Shown one piece after another: positions 10,273-20,021 of a stretch of DNA of 64,000 nucleotides. This DNA is from Ulota crispa (Eukaryota > Streptophyta > Bryopsida > Orthotrichales > Orthotrichaceae), in contig OY987245.1 in assembly GCA_963920765.1 (NCBI GenBank), positions 7,890,727 through 7,954,726 on the forward strand, given 5' to 3'. Under the pieces are notes generated by a model, which saw only the letters and a program-made list of their open reading frames with translations, did no database searches and was not told where the DNA came from. Made by a program: the position numbers and the translations under genes. The first letter of the stretch is position 1; each line of letters starts with the position of its first letter.

Positions 10273-12015
10273 TTACTTCAAAATTTTGGCCGCGTATTGA
10301 GCTATACTGTGTATCTTCAAATAACATGTGCCCTCACATATGTATGCCCCCCGACAACCTGGGCAAAATCTGATCTGTTTCCGACCGCAGACGACACATT
10401 TCCTCCTCAGCCTTGGATGTTTCGCAGAATAATGGAGGTCGTGATGCTTCCAATTGAACGAAGCGGCCGTTCGTCCTAGGCGAACCTCACCATCACACGA
10501 CCATCCCGCTAGCTCATAATGGAACTGGATCCTAGACACAACATGGGTATCTCTAGAATTGAGAGCATGATTTTTGTGCAGAACATAAGCATTCCCTAGG
10601 CTGGTGTCCAGAATGAAAAGCAACAATCAATGCCACCATTTGTGGAATCAAAGCTGTGCGGTGTACTCCATCCGGCACTGGTCGACTAAATCTATCCCGC
10701 GCATCATTTCCTGGTATTCCAACAACATCGGCAATGTGTGAAATGCCTTCCTCCCTTTCTGTTGTGTCCAGCGGTAGCAAAATGTGCCAGGCGCTATGGG
10801 ATCAGCAGAAGTGCTCAGTAGGAAGACATGAATCCTGTCGAACCATACAATTGTACACATACTCTTTGATCTGTACATCTTAGCTATTATTCCCCCTCGT
10901 TCCTCAACTAAGCGTGAGTATTTACCCAAGTTAGGGGGCATACCCACTCTATAAGGCATCACGGTGCCCGTGGCTAGAAACCCGAGCTTTAGAAGCTCAT
11001 CAAAGAGACGCGGCAACGTAAAGAAGCGGTTCGTAACCACAACGTGGCCTACGCCTTTCAAGTCGGACACTAAGTTGAGAACTACGTTCAATCCGAGATC
11101 CTTCTCAGGGCCAATACCCTTGCGGCCGGTGTAAACTTCCAAATCGTACACGTACCGGGACTTGCTGGTCGCGCAGCACCAGATCTTAATTTTGTATTTT
11201 ACGGGCTTCGCTGGCATGTATTATTTTATTGCGCAACGTCTTCCGCGATGTGGTACCATTATCTCATCTACGCAAACGTATCACTCGCAATTGTAGAGCT
11301 CCTTACAAGTTCGCACGAAGGCCTCCATCAACCACCGGACCTTAGCGATCTTGTCGTAATCGACGTTAGCTTTGTCTAACACTAAGGTCTCGTTATCTAC
11401 TAAGTGTATACATTGGCAAATTTGCTCGAATCTAGCTCTTCGCATGGCAGCCATAATCAGCGGGCATCCAAAAAAGGATCTACGGTCCCAATACAGTCTA
11501 GTATTAGGGAGTTTCTTGAGTCCCATATAGATGCAGACATCGATCCAACACCGAATGTCTACCGGAGTTACGTCCCGCCAAGTGGAACCACCATTTGTTT
11601 TACTGCGATTACTATACCTTAGTTCTCTGGCGTATTGGTTAGTGTGATCGCAAATTCTCTCCAAAGTCTCCAAAGGCCAGTAAGGCTCAAAGAATTCATG
11701 GACTGGCACGATACACTGATTTTGATGCCTAACAGGGCCTGAAGTAGGTCCAGTGAACGGGCATCGTCCCGGAAGCAAACTGATGCGCAAATCCTCCTAG
11801 TGCTCGACAGAGTATCAGTGGGAGAATTCGAACGATTGAAAATCTAAATCAGGTGCATGCAGGACACTGTCCTCAACAATTTTCGGTTTGCTCCCCTCAT
11901 CAGACAGAAGCCAGTCAGAATTACCTGAATCTGATTGGCCATTCCACCCTTCGCCGTCGCAATCCCAGTCCGGGTTGGTCACCTCATCTTCGTCGCCATG
12001 TACTCCCTCGTTCAA
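10273..12015 (-). pseudogene. PiggyBac-type transposase (DDE_Tnp_1_7), decayed by point nonsense mutations
   Basis: PiggyBac transposases cut and paste DNA at TTAA sites. Reading down the minus strand in a single frame there is an acidic N-terminal segment (about 12,015-11,818), the DDE domain (11,790-10,627) and a cysteine-rich C-terminal zinc domain with C-x2-C pairs (CVVC, CPGC; about 10,430-10,320). The first catalytic Asp is present in VDEIMVPHRGR and the third in RGIDLVDQ. The second should begin the ...FFT motif but is Asn (TNRFFT), so the enzyme would be inactive even if read through. Premature stops lie at 11,815 (TGA), 11,797 (TAG), 11,281 (TGA), 11,221 (TAA), 10,648 (TGA) and 10,627 (TGA), all in the same frame with no frameshift. 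WWH-stop-LLLFILDTSLGNAY clearly continues the known C-terminal PiggyBac pattern. Terminal inverted repeats of this copy were not located. Identity as PiggyBac is secure; the extent beyond 12,015 is not. Confidence 0.9.
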
Positions 12016-12533
12016 ATACGCTGCAGCTCCATGGTGAACGTGCTTGCTTGTGTGGGGAGGATGGAGTCATCCACGCTGTCTTCGGCCGTAACCATCGCAA
12101 GCGCAACGTCGCCTTTGCTGGCCGGTGTGCACTTGTGCTTCTCCACAGCAACGGTGCCCACGACCCCACGGAAGTCAACCAAATACATAAAAGCAAAAAT
12201 GATTGCGTATTGAAACTCTCGACAAACCTCTCCCATCAACATCTCGTTGCCTTCACCAAGCAAGGTTAGACCCAACGAGGCACGAGCAACCCAAACGTGA
12301 GTGACCAGCGGCCCATTATAGCTTCGTCGACAAGTTTCTCTGTGTCTCCTGTGCACCAACGAGGTGCTCACATCCTTCATCGGCTTTGCAAGAGTTGTAC
12401 CACTCCAGGCTACCCCGACGCTGGTTTCTATTGCTTGATCCCCCACCCTCCACTTCAACACATTTGCCCTCCCTGATCCTTCTGAGGCGGTCTGCACTGT
12501 CGCAGCCAGATCCCGGTGCCTCCTTGCAATCAA
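12012..12533 (-). pseudogene. unrecognised coding-like frame just upstream of the PiggyBac transposase
   Basis: A 173-codon open frame lies on the transposase strand but in another frame. It overlaps the next frame upstream (12,316-13,440) and ends where the acidic transposase N-terminus begins. Composition is protein-like (for example SVGVAWSGTTLAKP and GEVCREFQYAIIFAFMYLVDF), but I recognise no domain. A GTTTGT-led AT-richer stretch around 12,160-12,230 could be an intron. It may be part of the transposase gene's 5' exons, an accessory gene of the element, or chance in GC-rich DNA. Confidence 0.3.
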
Positions 12534-13440
12534 CCATTGTGTCTAAGCCATCTTCCACGTAAGTACCTTCAAATGGATTTGTGGACTCACCAGCTCTATC
12601 CCCCCCAGGCAGTCTTTCGACCCCATGCCTCGCGTCTTGCATTCTGAAAATGGTTGCAGTGGATACATTGCGTCGAAGACAGCGAGGGAAAACCTCCATT
12701 TCTGATGTACAAAGTGGAGACAACCAGCCCGCCCCTGCTAAGTTCTCGCAGCTGAGTGAGACGACAGCTTCCTGTAGAACTCCTGTCGTCATTGTGCCAT
12801 GCTCTTGCGGTAACTGGTACTCCTCAAAAACGGGCAGTGAATCTGCCCTTACGCTCAAACCACCTCTCGCCGTCCTCCCACTTCCCCTTCTATGCTCCCT
12901 AGTACCCCCTCTCTTGGCACCACGGTCAATCCTAGAGGGACGTGGTTTCCGGTGCCTTTCCTTGCGCCCCTCCGTTGCCTGCCAAAACAAAGCACCCTCC
13001 TCCAACGGAACCCCCTTCGACTTCGACATGGGCATGGATATAGTCCTCGAGTTGTTTGCGCGCGAAATCTCAACGAGGACGAGGTGTGACTGGGGATCGT
13101 CCGGTGGACGTGGAGCTGTTGGTGGAGTTCGAATTTCCGCAGTCCCCAATGGTCGTTGCAGGTCCGTCACCTCGAGCATGTCCTGCCTTGCCTGGTCCGT
13201 TGGTAGAGGAAGCAGCACGGAAGTCACGGAGCTCCCCGCGTGTGCTAATGCGCAAACCGATGGTGTCTCCAACAACGCGCTGTGGTCCGTCACTTGAAGT
13301 TCTCGCGCCAAGGTTGTTGGAGCCTTCGCTTGCTCTAGGGACAAGCGCTTTGCACTTCTTGTCATTGGAGGAGGGCGCTCTCTCACACGATCTTGCGCGG
13401 TACGTCTGGCCGCCTCCTTCATCGTCATCGAAACCACCAT
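12316..13440 (-). CDS. unrecognised 374-residue open frame in the PiggyBac-bearing block
   Basis: This is the longest uninterrupted frame outside the transposase, starting with ATG at 13,440. The product would be rich in Arg, Pro, Ser and Thr and has a basic stretch (KERHRKPRPSRIDRG) that looks nuclear or DNA-binding. I see no known domain. A second frame on the same strand (13,957-13,070) overlaps it and is also open except for one TGA, so at most one of the two is likely to be real over the overlap. Its position upstream of the transposase on the same strand suggests an element-encoded accessory product or upstream exons. GC-rich composition makes long chance frames easier, so the call is weak. 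Confidence 0.3.
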   Translation of the reverse strand: MVVSMTMKEAARRTAQDRVRERPPPMTRSAKRLSLEQAKAPTTLARELQVTDHSALLETPSVCALAHAGSSVTSVLLPLPTDQARQDMLEVTDLQRPLGTAEIRTPPTAPRPPDDPQSHLVLVEISRANNSRTISMPMSKSKGVPLEEGALFWQATEGRKERHRKPRPSRIDRGAKRGGTREHRRGSGRTARGGLSVRADSLPVFEEYQLPQEHGTMTTGVLQEAVVSLSCENLAGAGWLSPLCTSEMEVFPRCLRRNVSTATIFRMQDARHGVERLPGGDRAGESTNPFEGTYVEDGLDTMVDCKEAPGSGCDSADRLRRIREGKCVEVEGGGSSNRNQRRGSLEWYNSCKADEGCEHLVGAQETQRNLSTKL

Positions 13441-13450
13441 TCTCGTCAGG

Positions 13451-13957
13451 TCAAATGCCCCTCACAATCTCGAAGAGTTCGTTCAAGAAGTCGAGTTTCT
13501 TCTTCCAGCCAAGTATAAGAGCGACGTTGCGGTAAAAGATAATCCGCCAATGCTGGGCCTTCAATACTGGTGGGAGCGGTAGAATGCGATTTTGTCGAGG
13601 CAGCGAGAAAAGGTGGGGCAAATTGAGGCAGTTCAGTATGCGTGTAATTTGCAAGGGGGTGGCATCGATCTCCAACAACAAGCGCTCAATCGAATGAGCT
13701 GCCTCCACACACGCCTCTGGGATTTGTAGGCGAGGTTTGTTCTCAAAGCTTGCCATCCTGCATGCAATCATGAAGCAGCCTACGTACAAGACAAAATGAA
13801 ATTGCAACGAGCGGCTAAACCTGGGTGCACTGAAACTCCAGTAAACCCTAAATGTGAAACCTCCACTACCTGCCTTCATTTTGGCAATGCACTGAGCCGG
13901 CCCTCCCAGATTGAGACTACGCCGTAATCGCCGCCTCTGCTCCGCGGCTGTCTCCAT
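13451..13957 (-). CDS. unrecognised 168-residue open frame, possible first exons of the block's gene
   Basis: ATG at 13,957 opens METAAEQRRRLRRSLNLGG. The middle looks like an intron (a GTAGTGG-type donor after KMKA near 13,869 and a TTGTACGTAG acceptor near 13,783), so the gene may be spliced. The later part (NRILPLPPVLKAQHWRIIFY, then RNVALILGWKKK and LNELFEIVRG) is helix-rich and protein-like. The stop at 13,451 is TGA; read through, the frame continues with an acidic PDENGGFDDDEGG segment as far as 13,070, where another TGA stands. I do not recognise the family. Confidence 0.35.
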   Translation of the reverse strand: METAAEQRRRLRRSLNLGGPAQCIAKMKAGSGGFTFRVYWSFSAPRFSRSLQFHFVLYVGCFMIACRMASFENKPRLQIPEACVEAAHSIERLLLEIDATPLQITRILNCLNLPHLFSLPRQNRILPLPPVLKAQHWRIIFYRNVALILGWKKKLDFLNELFEIVRGI

Positions 13958-14287
13958 TGCGAGGACGACAATGGAGCTCCCCCCAAAAATCCACTCTCGA
14001 CTCTCAATGTACTCACAACGAATCCAAAGCTCAATTGCTCAAACAAGTCACAAGCAAGTAACCAAAATCATCAGGGATTGTCCTGTTTAGTCTATAAAGA
14101 ATTGCGCAGACTCAACGTTGCTCGCGCGTCCTGGGGAAGAAGACTGCTCTGGCGGGAAAAAAAAGTCCTCGGACGAGGACTTTTGAACCCAATGGCTCGT
14201 TTCTCCGGGTCTACCCCCACCCGAGCGCTGTAATCTGAGGTGACATTGTACGTTTCCACCCGGCGCCGGGACACTGCCAGCTGATAT

Positions 14288-14479
14288 GGCTCCCTAAAAT
14301 AAATGACTTGTCACACCCTTGATCCAACTAAACCAGCACTGGACCAGCTTAACCCTTTACAAAGTTGTAGTTTAGACTAAACATAAATTTCATACGGATT
14401 TCAAGCTAATCAACTCCCAAGCAAACCCGCGGACAGAAAGTATCCGCAGGGTCGCTTTGGGGTTAGAGGGACAGAGGGA
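14288..14479. mobile_element. degenerate Stowaway-like MITE
   Basis: The right end reads AGAGGGACAGAGGGAG-TA, matching the right terminus of the Stowaway-like element at 24,726-25,311. The left end reads CTCCCTAAAATAAATGAC, which resembles a shortened Stowaway terminus. The left side has no clean TA, so the limits are approximate. Confidence 0.35.
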
Positions 14480-14681
14480 GTAATTTTATCGTTGTTCACA
14501 GAAAAAAAGCTGAAAGTTTCCACCCTCGCCCCACAAACGCGTGCTGTACACCGAGCCTTTCAAAACAAGGAAAGACTCTGCCGGCGACTCTGGCAAGACT
14601 CTGGTGAGTTTCTTCGAGAATCTTGCTGCTGCTCCGGAGCATCTGCGACGCGAATGCAAACTACAAAGGTGCGGATTGTGC

Positions 14682-14703
14682 GGGGGGGGGGGGGGGGGGG
14701 GGG
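14682..14703 (+). repeat. run of 22 G
   Basis: An uninterrupted G22 lies about 310 bp upstream of the first WAT1 start codon. The second gene copy has no such run at the matching place. Runs of this kind are unstable, can fold as G-quadruplexes, and their length is often wrong in assemblies. Confidence 0.9.
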
Positions 14704-15013
14704 TGGCAAGAGAATGGGGAGTGTCAGAGTTGGCACCCATTTCGAAAGCTTTCACTTGCGAGACGGTCACCGGATCAGCACTTTATTTGTTGTTTGCAAG
14801 GCACGACCAAACACCAAGCCCACGGATCTTGTCAATTCCTACACTGCAGACTTTGTATGTAACTGTGGATCATCAACGTTGCTCGCTCCCACCCAATTGC
14901 GCCATGGCCACAACAAGAATCAGATCCCAGTGGCTTTTGTTATACTGATCAGCGTCGGTCTTTGTCCGGCATTCATTCATTCACAGGGCTCAGTTGCTGT
15001 GAAGCTTTGAGAG

Positions 15014-18000
15014 ATGGCGTTCGTCGAGTGGCTCGACAAGATGAAGGTGCATGCGGCAATGGTGTTGGTGGGCGCTGGCTTTGGTGGCTACTTCGTGCTC
15101 ACCAAAGCTTCCTTGTCTGATGGCGTGGACCCGTTTCTGTTCTCCACTTACCGCGATGGAATTGGCTGCCTCACCCTCTTTCTCTATGCGTCCTTCCTTG
15201 AAAGGTTTCCACCTACTTGCCTTGCTCAATTCCACTGGTCAAATATTTTATATTTCGTCTTTTTTGTTGGCAATTGGAAGAGGATTCCAACGCACCAAAG
15301 AACTTGTTATTTGGATACTGCACGTGAAAGTTGCAAAGATCCAAAGTTTTCTTTGTAGTGACCTAATTGAACAGTTGTTGAGGTGGTCAGTATCCTCTTC
15401 ATCAATATGTAGCTATTATTTTTAGGGGAAATTTGATGGATAGCCCTGAAGTTTGTTTGCAATATTTGTACAGATACCCTTAGTTATTTTTTAGAAATTG
15501 CACAAGTACCTTTGACATTTCAAACGAGCATCTCAAGGTAGTTTTGTTAAATGCCCTTTAGGGCATGCTGGGGTTCATAGTAGTTTTGCAAGTACTGTTT
15601 TTTAGTTCTTTTGTTCCATCTTTCTGTGTTGCTATGTTTTGAACATTAATGCTTTCCTTGCAAAATTGAGAAACAATGATTTTGAAGCATCAGAGTAACT
15701 AAGTCAAGGGTGCTTGTGCAATTTCTGAAAATCCACGGGCATTTATACAAATATCACAAACTTCCAGGGTATCCATCAAAATGTCCCTTTTTTCTCATGG
15801 TTTTATAGAGGCGATTGTAGAGCTTGGATTACTGAAAAGCTTCATGTTTTCTGGTAGTAAATTGTATTGGGTTTTAGGGTTAAGCTTATGGTGCTGTGGA
15901 TGGCAGGGAGCATTGGCCAAAGATGACGCTTGAAGTTGCAGGTATTATTGTAGCCATGGCAGTCATTGGGTATGTTAATTACACCCATTTTCTTCATATC
16001 CCAGCTAAACTAGCACTGAGTTCATATTTGTTGGCATAGGTGAATGACAATGTCTTTGCGCTTGGAAAGTATTTGACATTATTGATTTTGATGCTTTGGT
16101 TTGGATATTTATATGTCTTAACATTCATTTTCACAAGTGCAGGGTTTACTTGCAGCAGATGTTTTTCCTATTTGGATTGCAACACACAAACGTGATATTT
16201 TCTTCGATCGTGTTGAATTGCATCCCAGGCTGGGCTTTCCTCATAGCAGTAATTTTCCGGTGAGTTCTAGAACTTTGTACATCGCAAGCTGACCTTCAGA
16301 ATTGGAAGTGTTTGAGAATTGCCCTGCAATACGTCCTCTGCTGGAAGTACCTGGGGTTGATAAATGAGGTGTAAATTTGCATTTGAATAACTAGAAAATC
16401 AGCTTATATCTATCTACATGTGATACTGTCAGGGTTGAAGAAGTTTCTATAAAGAGGAGAGATGGACAAGCCAAAGTGCTGGGCATCTTGTTCTGTGTGG
16501 CTGGAGCAATGATCTTGACGCTTTACAAGGGTTTTATCATCTTTGGAGATTCGACACCCATGTCTCCTACTTCTGGAGTTTCTGTTGGCACGTTGTTCTC
16601 AGCTTCGCAAGGGTGGGAAATTGATTCATGGACATTCGGTGCACTTTGCCTGCTTGCCTGTAGCTTATGTATCGGCATGTTCATCAATATACAGGTTCCC
16701 CTTAGCCCTTGCCACTCTGAAATCCTAGGCCTCTGCTCATGTTCATCAAGTTTAGATTCCAGCTTGGATTATTGTTTTCTAAATATGGTTTTTTCATTAG
16801 ATAGAGGAGTGTTGACGATATGAGCCAGGTTTTCTCGTCGTAACACGCTGGTAATGATTCATTTGCGGTGAGTTTTGCAGACTCTAGCTCTGAAAAGATT
16901 TCCTGCTCCGTTCACGTTGATGGGCTTGACAAGTCTGCTCGGGGCTTTCATGTTTGGAGCCACGGCGTTTTTCAGGGTGGAGGCCTCAGAGTGGATTCTA
17001 CAACCTGGACCAATTCTCATTGCAGCCGTATATGCAGTAAGTCTGCATTGTACTTTACTTTTCAAGGTTTCCCTTCACTCTGAATGACTTTTTTGATGTA
17101 GAAGTACATACCGCACATATCCCTTGGCAGCTTATTCACGTTATGATTACTGCAACTCTCTTGACCAGATAGTATCTATACTAAATACTGCATTTAGGTT
17201 GCTGTTACAATCAGATTGCCTTAATAACTAGATTGCCTTATTCTGGAAAGTCACCTCATGACTCATTACTTGGGCCTTGGCCACTTGGAGGCGCGTTCAG
17301 ATCTTCAGATATTTGGATTTCAAATGGTTTACAACCTGGACGCCACTAATTTATATTTCTGCAGCGTTGTCGCAGTAATTATTGATGAAAATTAATGAAG
17401 TATCAGTAAGTATTTATGTGGTGTAAAAAGTCAAGAAGTTAGTGTGGGGCAACCCAACTGCAATATTTAGTGTACTTAAAACATCCGAAGCATGTTTCCA
17501 CTCTTCATGAAATTCTTTTGCATCCGTTACTTTGAGAATCAAAATCAGCATCGCATTAAGCAACGATTGGCTGGGTGCCTAACCTTGATTGTTTTTGCAC
17601 TTTCATACATCTTAGATTGGCTCTTTTTAGTGTTTTTTAAGCGCCAGCAGGAGACTTTAAAAGAGAAATATTGTGATATGTGTATGCAATTGTGAGCTGC
17701 AGGGAGTAGTGGCATCAGGGCTGTGCCTCTTTTTGTCAGCTTGGGTTAACCACAAAAGCGGTCCCATTTTAGTTGCGGCCTACACTCCAACATCGACCCT
17801 TTTTTCCACATTCTTTGGTGCCGTCTTCCTCAACAGTGCACTTTATTTTGGAAGGTATGATTCGGGGGGTACTCAGTATTGTTTTTCGCGACTGTGATGC
17901 CGGATTTTTTAGCCCTTTTCTGATTACTGGCGAGGTGCACTTCTTGGTCCTTATTTCTATCTACACTAAACACTGGAAATTTTCTGTGGGTGAAACTATG

Positions 18001-18475
18001 TCTATATCCTTGTTTAGTTTCTTCTTCTAGCTTTAAGTTTTGTGTTAATTAATGGCCAAAATGAAAGAAATGCGCATTAGTATAACGCCATGTATGATTT
18101 AGTCCTCGTCACATTGGAAATATTGGTTGTACAATACATGATGTTAAGTTTAAGTTTAGTGTGGTCTACAATAATGGTACCTTTTGGTGTACCTTGTGAC
18201 TGTTGCAAGCTTCTTAAAGTGACGGAACACGTGTCAACCAGCGATTTGCTTGAGCTCATGCTAAGTGCAAGCTGTGACATAGACTAACGCATGGTGTTTG
18301 CTGCAGTGTACTTGGAGCAATTGCAGTTCTGATTGGTTTATTTCTGGTGATTTGGGGAACAAGAGAAAGCTTACGTTTGAAAGGTCTTTCACCTGAAATC
18401 CCGACGCATGTGAAACAACGATCTACAGATACCTCAAAGCCAGCTTCCCTCCTGGTCGAGCCTTTGTTATCGTAA
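15014..18475 (+). CDS. WAT1-related (MtN21/EamA-type) membrane transporter, copy 1
   Basis: Seven exons joined by GT-AG introns give a 369-residue protein, the usual length for this plant family: 15,014-15,204, 15,907-15,969, 16,143-16,259, 16,433-16,694, 16,881-17,036, 17,703-17,854 and 18,307-18,475. The start ATG opens MAFVEWLDKMKVHAAM and stop TAA is at 18,473. Family landmarks are GGYFVLTKASLSDGVDPFLF (first EamA repeat, from about residue 15), the PKMTL junction of exon 2, FFLFGLQHTN in exon 3, LGILFCVAGA in exon 4, and FTLMGLTSLLGA plus SGPILVAAYTPTSTLFSTFF in the second EamA repeat. Hydrophobic segments fit ten membrane helices; the C-terminus is hydrophilic. WAT1-type proteins move small solutes such as auxin or amino acids across the vacuolar or plasma membrane; the substrate here cannot be told. 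The nearest neighbour gene is its duplicate 9.5 kb downstream. Confidence 0.93.
15424..15790. repeat. foldback element in intron 1 of WAT1 copy 1
   Basis: The left arm (AGGGGAAATTTGATGGATA, then a GTACAGATACCC block) is complementary to the right arm (a GGGCATTTATACAAATATCAC block, then TATCCATCAAAATGTCCC). Arms are about 110-130 bp. The same foldback sits in intron 1 of the second gene copy, so it was there before the duplication. Confidence 0.65.
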
Positions 18476-19471
18476 GAGAACTGTCTCAATTGCTTCAAAA
18501 TGTTAAGACATGAAATCAATTTTGTATATTTAGTAGGCAATGTTGATGTGCAAATTAAGTAGGTGCTCCTTTATACATAATTTTATCTTTGTGGTTCAGA
18601 AATATGGAGAGGAATAGTTGTTGTAATGTTGTAGAAAGCTTTTGCGGTGAATCTTTGGATGTGATATTTGTAAAGTTTCAGCAGAACTGAGAAGGCTTTG
18701 ATCTGTACATAATGGTTTTTGTAGAACATCAAGAGCTTTTCCTTTCTTTGCTATATGGTGAATACACTTAAAATCTTATAAGTCTTTGCAGCTTGAATAT
18801 CTGTTCTGCTAGCGTCATTATAAACACATGACTTGTGTGTCCTACATGCATGCTTGAGATGTGTTGTGGACGAAATATTTTGTTGCTCAAAGAATTTGAT
18901 TGGTGGGTTTTGGAGTAGTTTATGAGAGAATGTGTTCAATGTTGAGTGCTTCCAATATTAAAATTTGATGGGAGGGTTGATTTGAAACGTTAGAAGTGAT
19001 GAGTACTTGAAATCCATTTTCGAAGAAGATGAATTTTCGATATTGGAATCATGAAAATGAACTTTCCATTATTGCACAAGATAGGGAGATTGGTCCCTTG
19101 CTGTTGAAAACTATCATTCTTGCTCAGCATAATGCCGTAGATGAGTTCCTACTTTGGACTTTATATGAAATCATAGCTTATTTATGTAAGATTCATATAA
19201 AATATAATATCTTGCATTGGAGTGCTTTGTATATGAAGGACCCAAGGTCGAACTAGATTAGCCCTCCATTTTGTTCATGAAGTGCCAATTATACCATCGT
19301 CTTAGGCTGCTTTCATGTCATCCGAGGGTTTGACATCAGAATTCACAAAACTTACAAACACTTTTTTATTTGTTTGGGAATGTTTAGAGATTTGTTTCAA
19401 CTGAACAATTCCCACATGAGTTGTTTCTGGAAGGACTGCAAGCCTCAAAAAAATTCATCCCACATCTAACT
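18476..19471. other. 3' flank of WAT1 copy 1, duplicated, no further gene
   Basis: The flank matches 28,527-29,525 with scattered differences. It presumably contains the 3' untranslated region. The short open frames here are not conserved between the copies, so I do not call them genes. Confidence 0.6.
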
Positions 19472-19473
19472 TA

Positions 19474-19864
19474 AGGTACGCGCACCCGTAAGCGTGGCAA
19501 TAAGGGTTTTGGAGGTAAAACAATTGACTAACTTTGAAAAAAATACTATATGTTAGGAAACGGAAACCCAAAATATTGGCATCAATTTCAAGGTTCCAAC
19601 TGCAAGCATTTGTTCACAAAGATTTTTCAAAGTTCAAAATCATTGAAATTGTAGGAATCATGTGTAAGAGATGCTAATCACAAGGCTTGTTGGTTCTTAA
19701 ATAGTGAGATGGGTACTCAAAACCTCATGCTAGGCACCCACAACCATCACTTCATCACCCATAACCATCACTCAATCACCCACAACCATTTGTTTTTTAT
19801 TAATTAGCCCTACCACTGTCAGGTGACGGGCATGGGGACGCAACGCTTATGGATGTTGCTACCT
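19474..19864. mobile_element. TA-flanked AGGTAG-family MITE, subgroup a copy 1
   Basis: The element is 391 bp, from TA-AGGTACGCGCACCCGTAAGC to GCTTATGGATGTTGCTACCT-TA. The interior is nearly that of 20,397-20,791 (shared CAAGGTTCCAACTGCAAGCA and GTGACGGGCATGGGG-type blocks). The duplicated WAT1 segment lacks it at the matching point near 29,526, which gives an empty site and shows it inserted after the duplication. Confidence 0.75.
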
Positions 19865-20021
19865 TACCTAGTTTCATTTTTATTAATTTCATTTTTATTC
19901 AAATGATTTTTAGTTGTAGATTCATTCATATGCTTCAAGAGCAAGGCATTACTGTACACGTGTAGTAAACATAAAATGTGACAGTCATGCCAAATCAAAA
20001 ATGAATCAACTTGTACAGATA

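Larger units (their letters stand above)
9190..14480. other. GC-rich, CpG-containing block carrying the PiggyBac element
   Basis: This block is visibly richer in G+C than everything around it apart from the WAT1 exons, and still contains many CpG dinucleotides. It includes the transposase, the upstream frames and the 67-bp repeats. A perfect 11-bp-stem hairpin (AAAAGTCCTCG, GA loop, complement) lies at 14,161-14,184. A TTAACCCTTTACAAAG sequence at about 14,350 resembles a PiggyBac terminus, but no inverted partner was found, so the element borders remain open. The block is absent upstream of the second WAT1 copy. Confidence 0.55.
14540..19470 (+). repeat. segmental tandem duplication, copy 1
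   Basis: This segment is collinear with 23,970-29,525 in the same orientation, about 9.5 kb apart. Homology begins near the shared GGAGCATCTGCGACGCGAAT block (14,636 and 24,032), covers the whole WAT1 gene, and continues past the gene through GTTTATGAGAGAA and AGATAGGGAGATTGGT blocks. It resumes for about 80 bp after an inserted MITE (19,866-19,945 against 29,527-29,600). Confidence 0.9.

Noticed and set aside
10273-12015. Stop codon reassignment, since both transposons read well through TGA, TAG and TAA
   Set aside because: The two WAT1 genes and the oxygenase-like gene end at normal stops with no internal ones, and the readthrough would need different amino acids at the same stop codon (Trp, Arg and Gln). 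Mutational decay explains it better.
12581-13297. Plus-strand 238-residue open frame in the GC-rich block
   Set aside because: It is antisense to longer minus-strand frames that have the transposase's orientation; GC-rich DNA gives such antisense frames by chance.
14350-14366. TTAACCCTTTACAAAG as the right end of the PiggyBac element
   Set aside because: It has the orientation of a left end, and no inverted partner was found near 9 kb; the element borders remain undetermined.
9190-14480. Bacterial or organelle insertion, because of the higher GC content
   Set aside because: The block contains a eukaryotic transposase with possible introns and no bacterial operon, ribosome-binding pattern or organelle gene.
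14492-15010. Open frames of 135 and 172 codons upstream of WAT1 copy 1
   Set aside because: They run through the G22 run and are broken or different in the duplicated copy, so they are not conserved.
16476-16823. Separate 115-residue gene inside WAT1 copy 1 (and its twin at 26,528-26,878)
   Set aside because: It is exon 4 read on into intron 4; the GT donor at 16,695 and the family alignment show where the exon ends.
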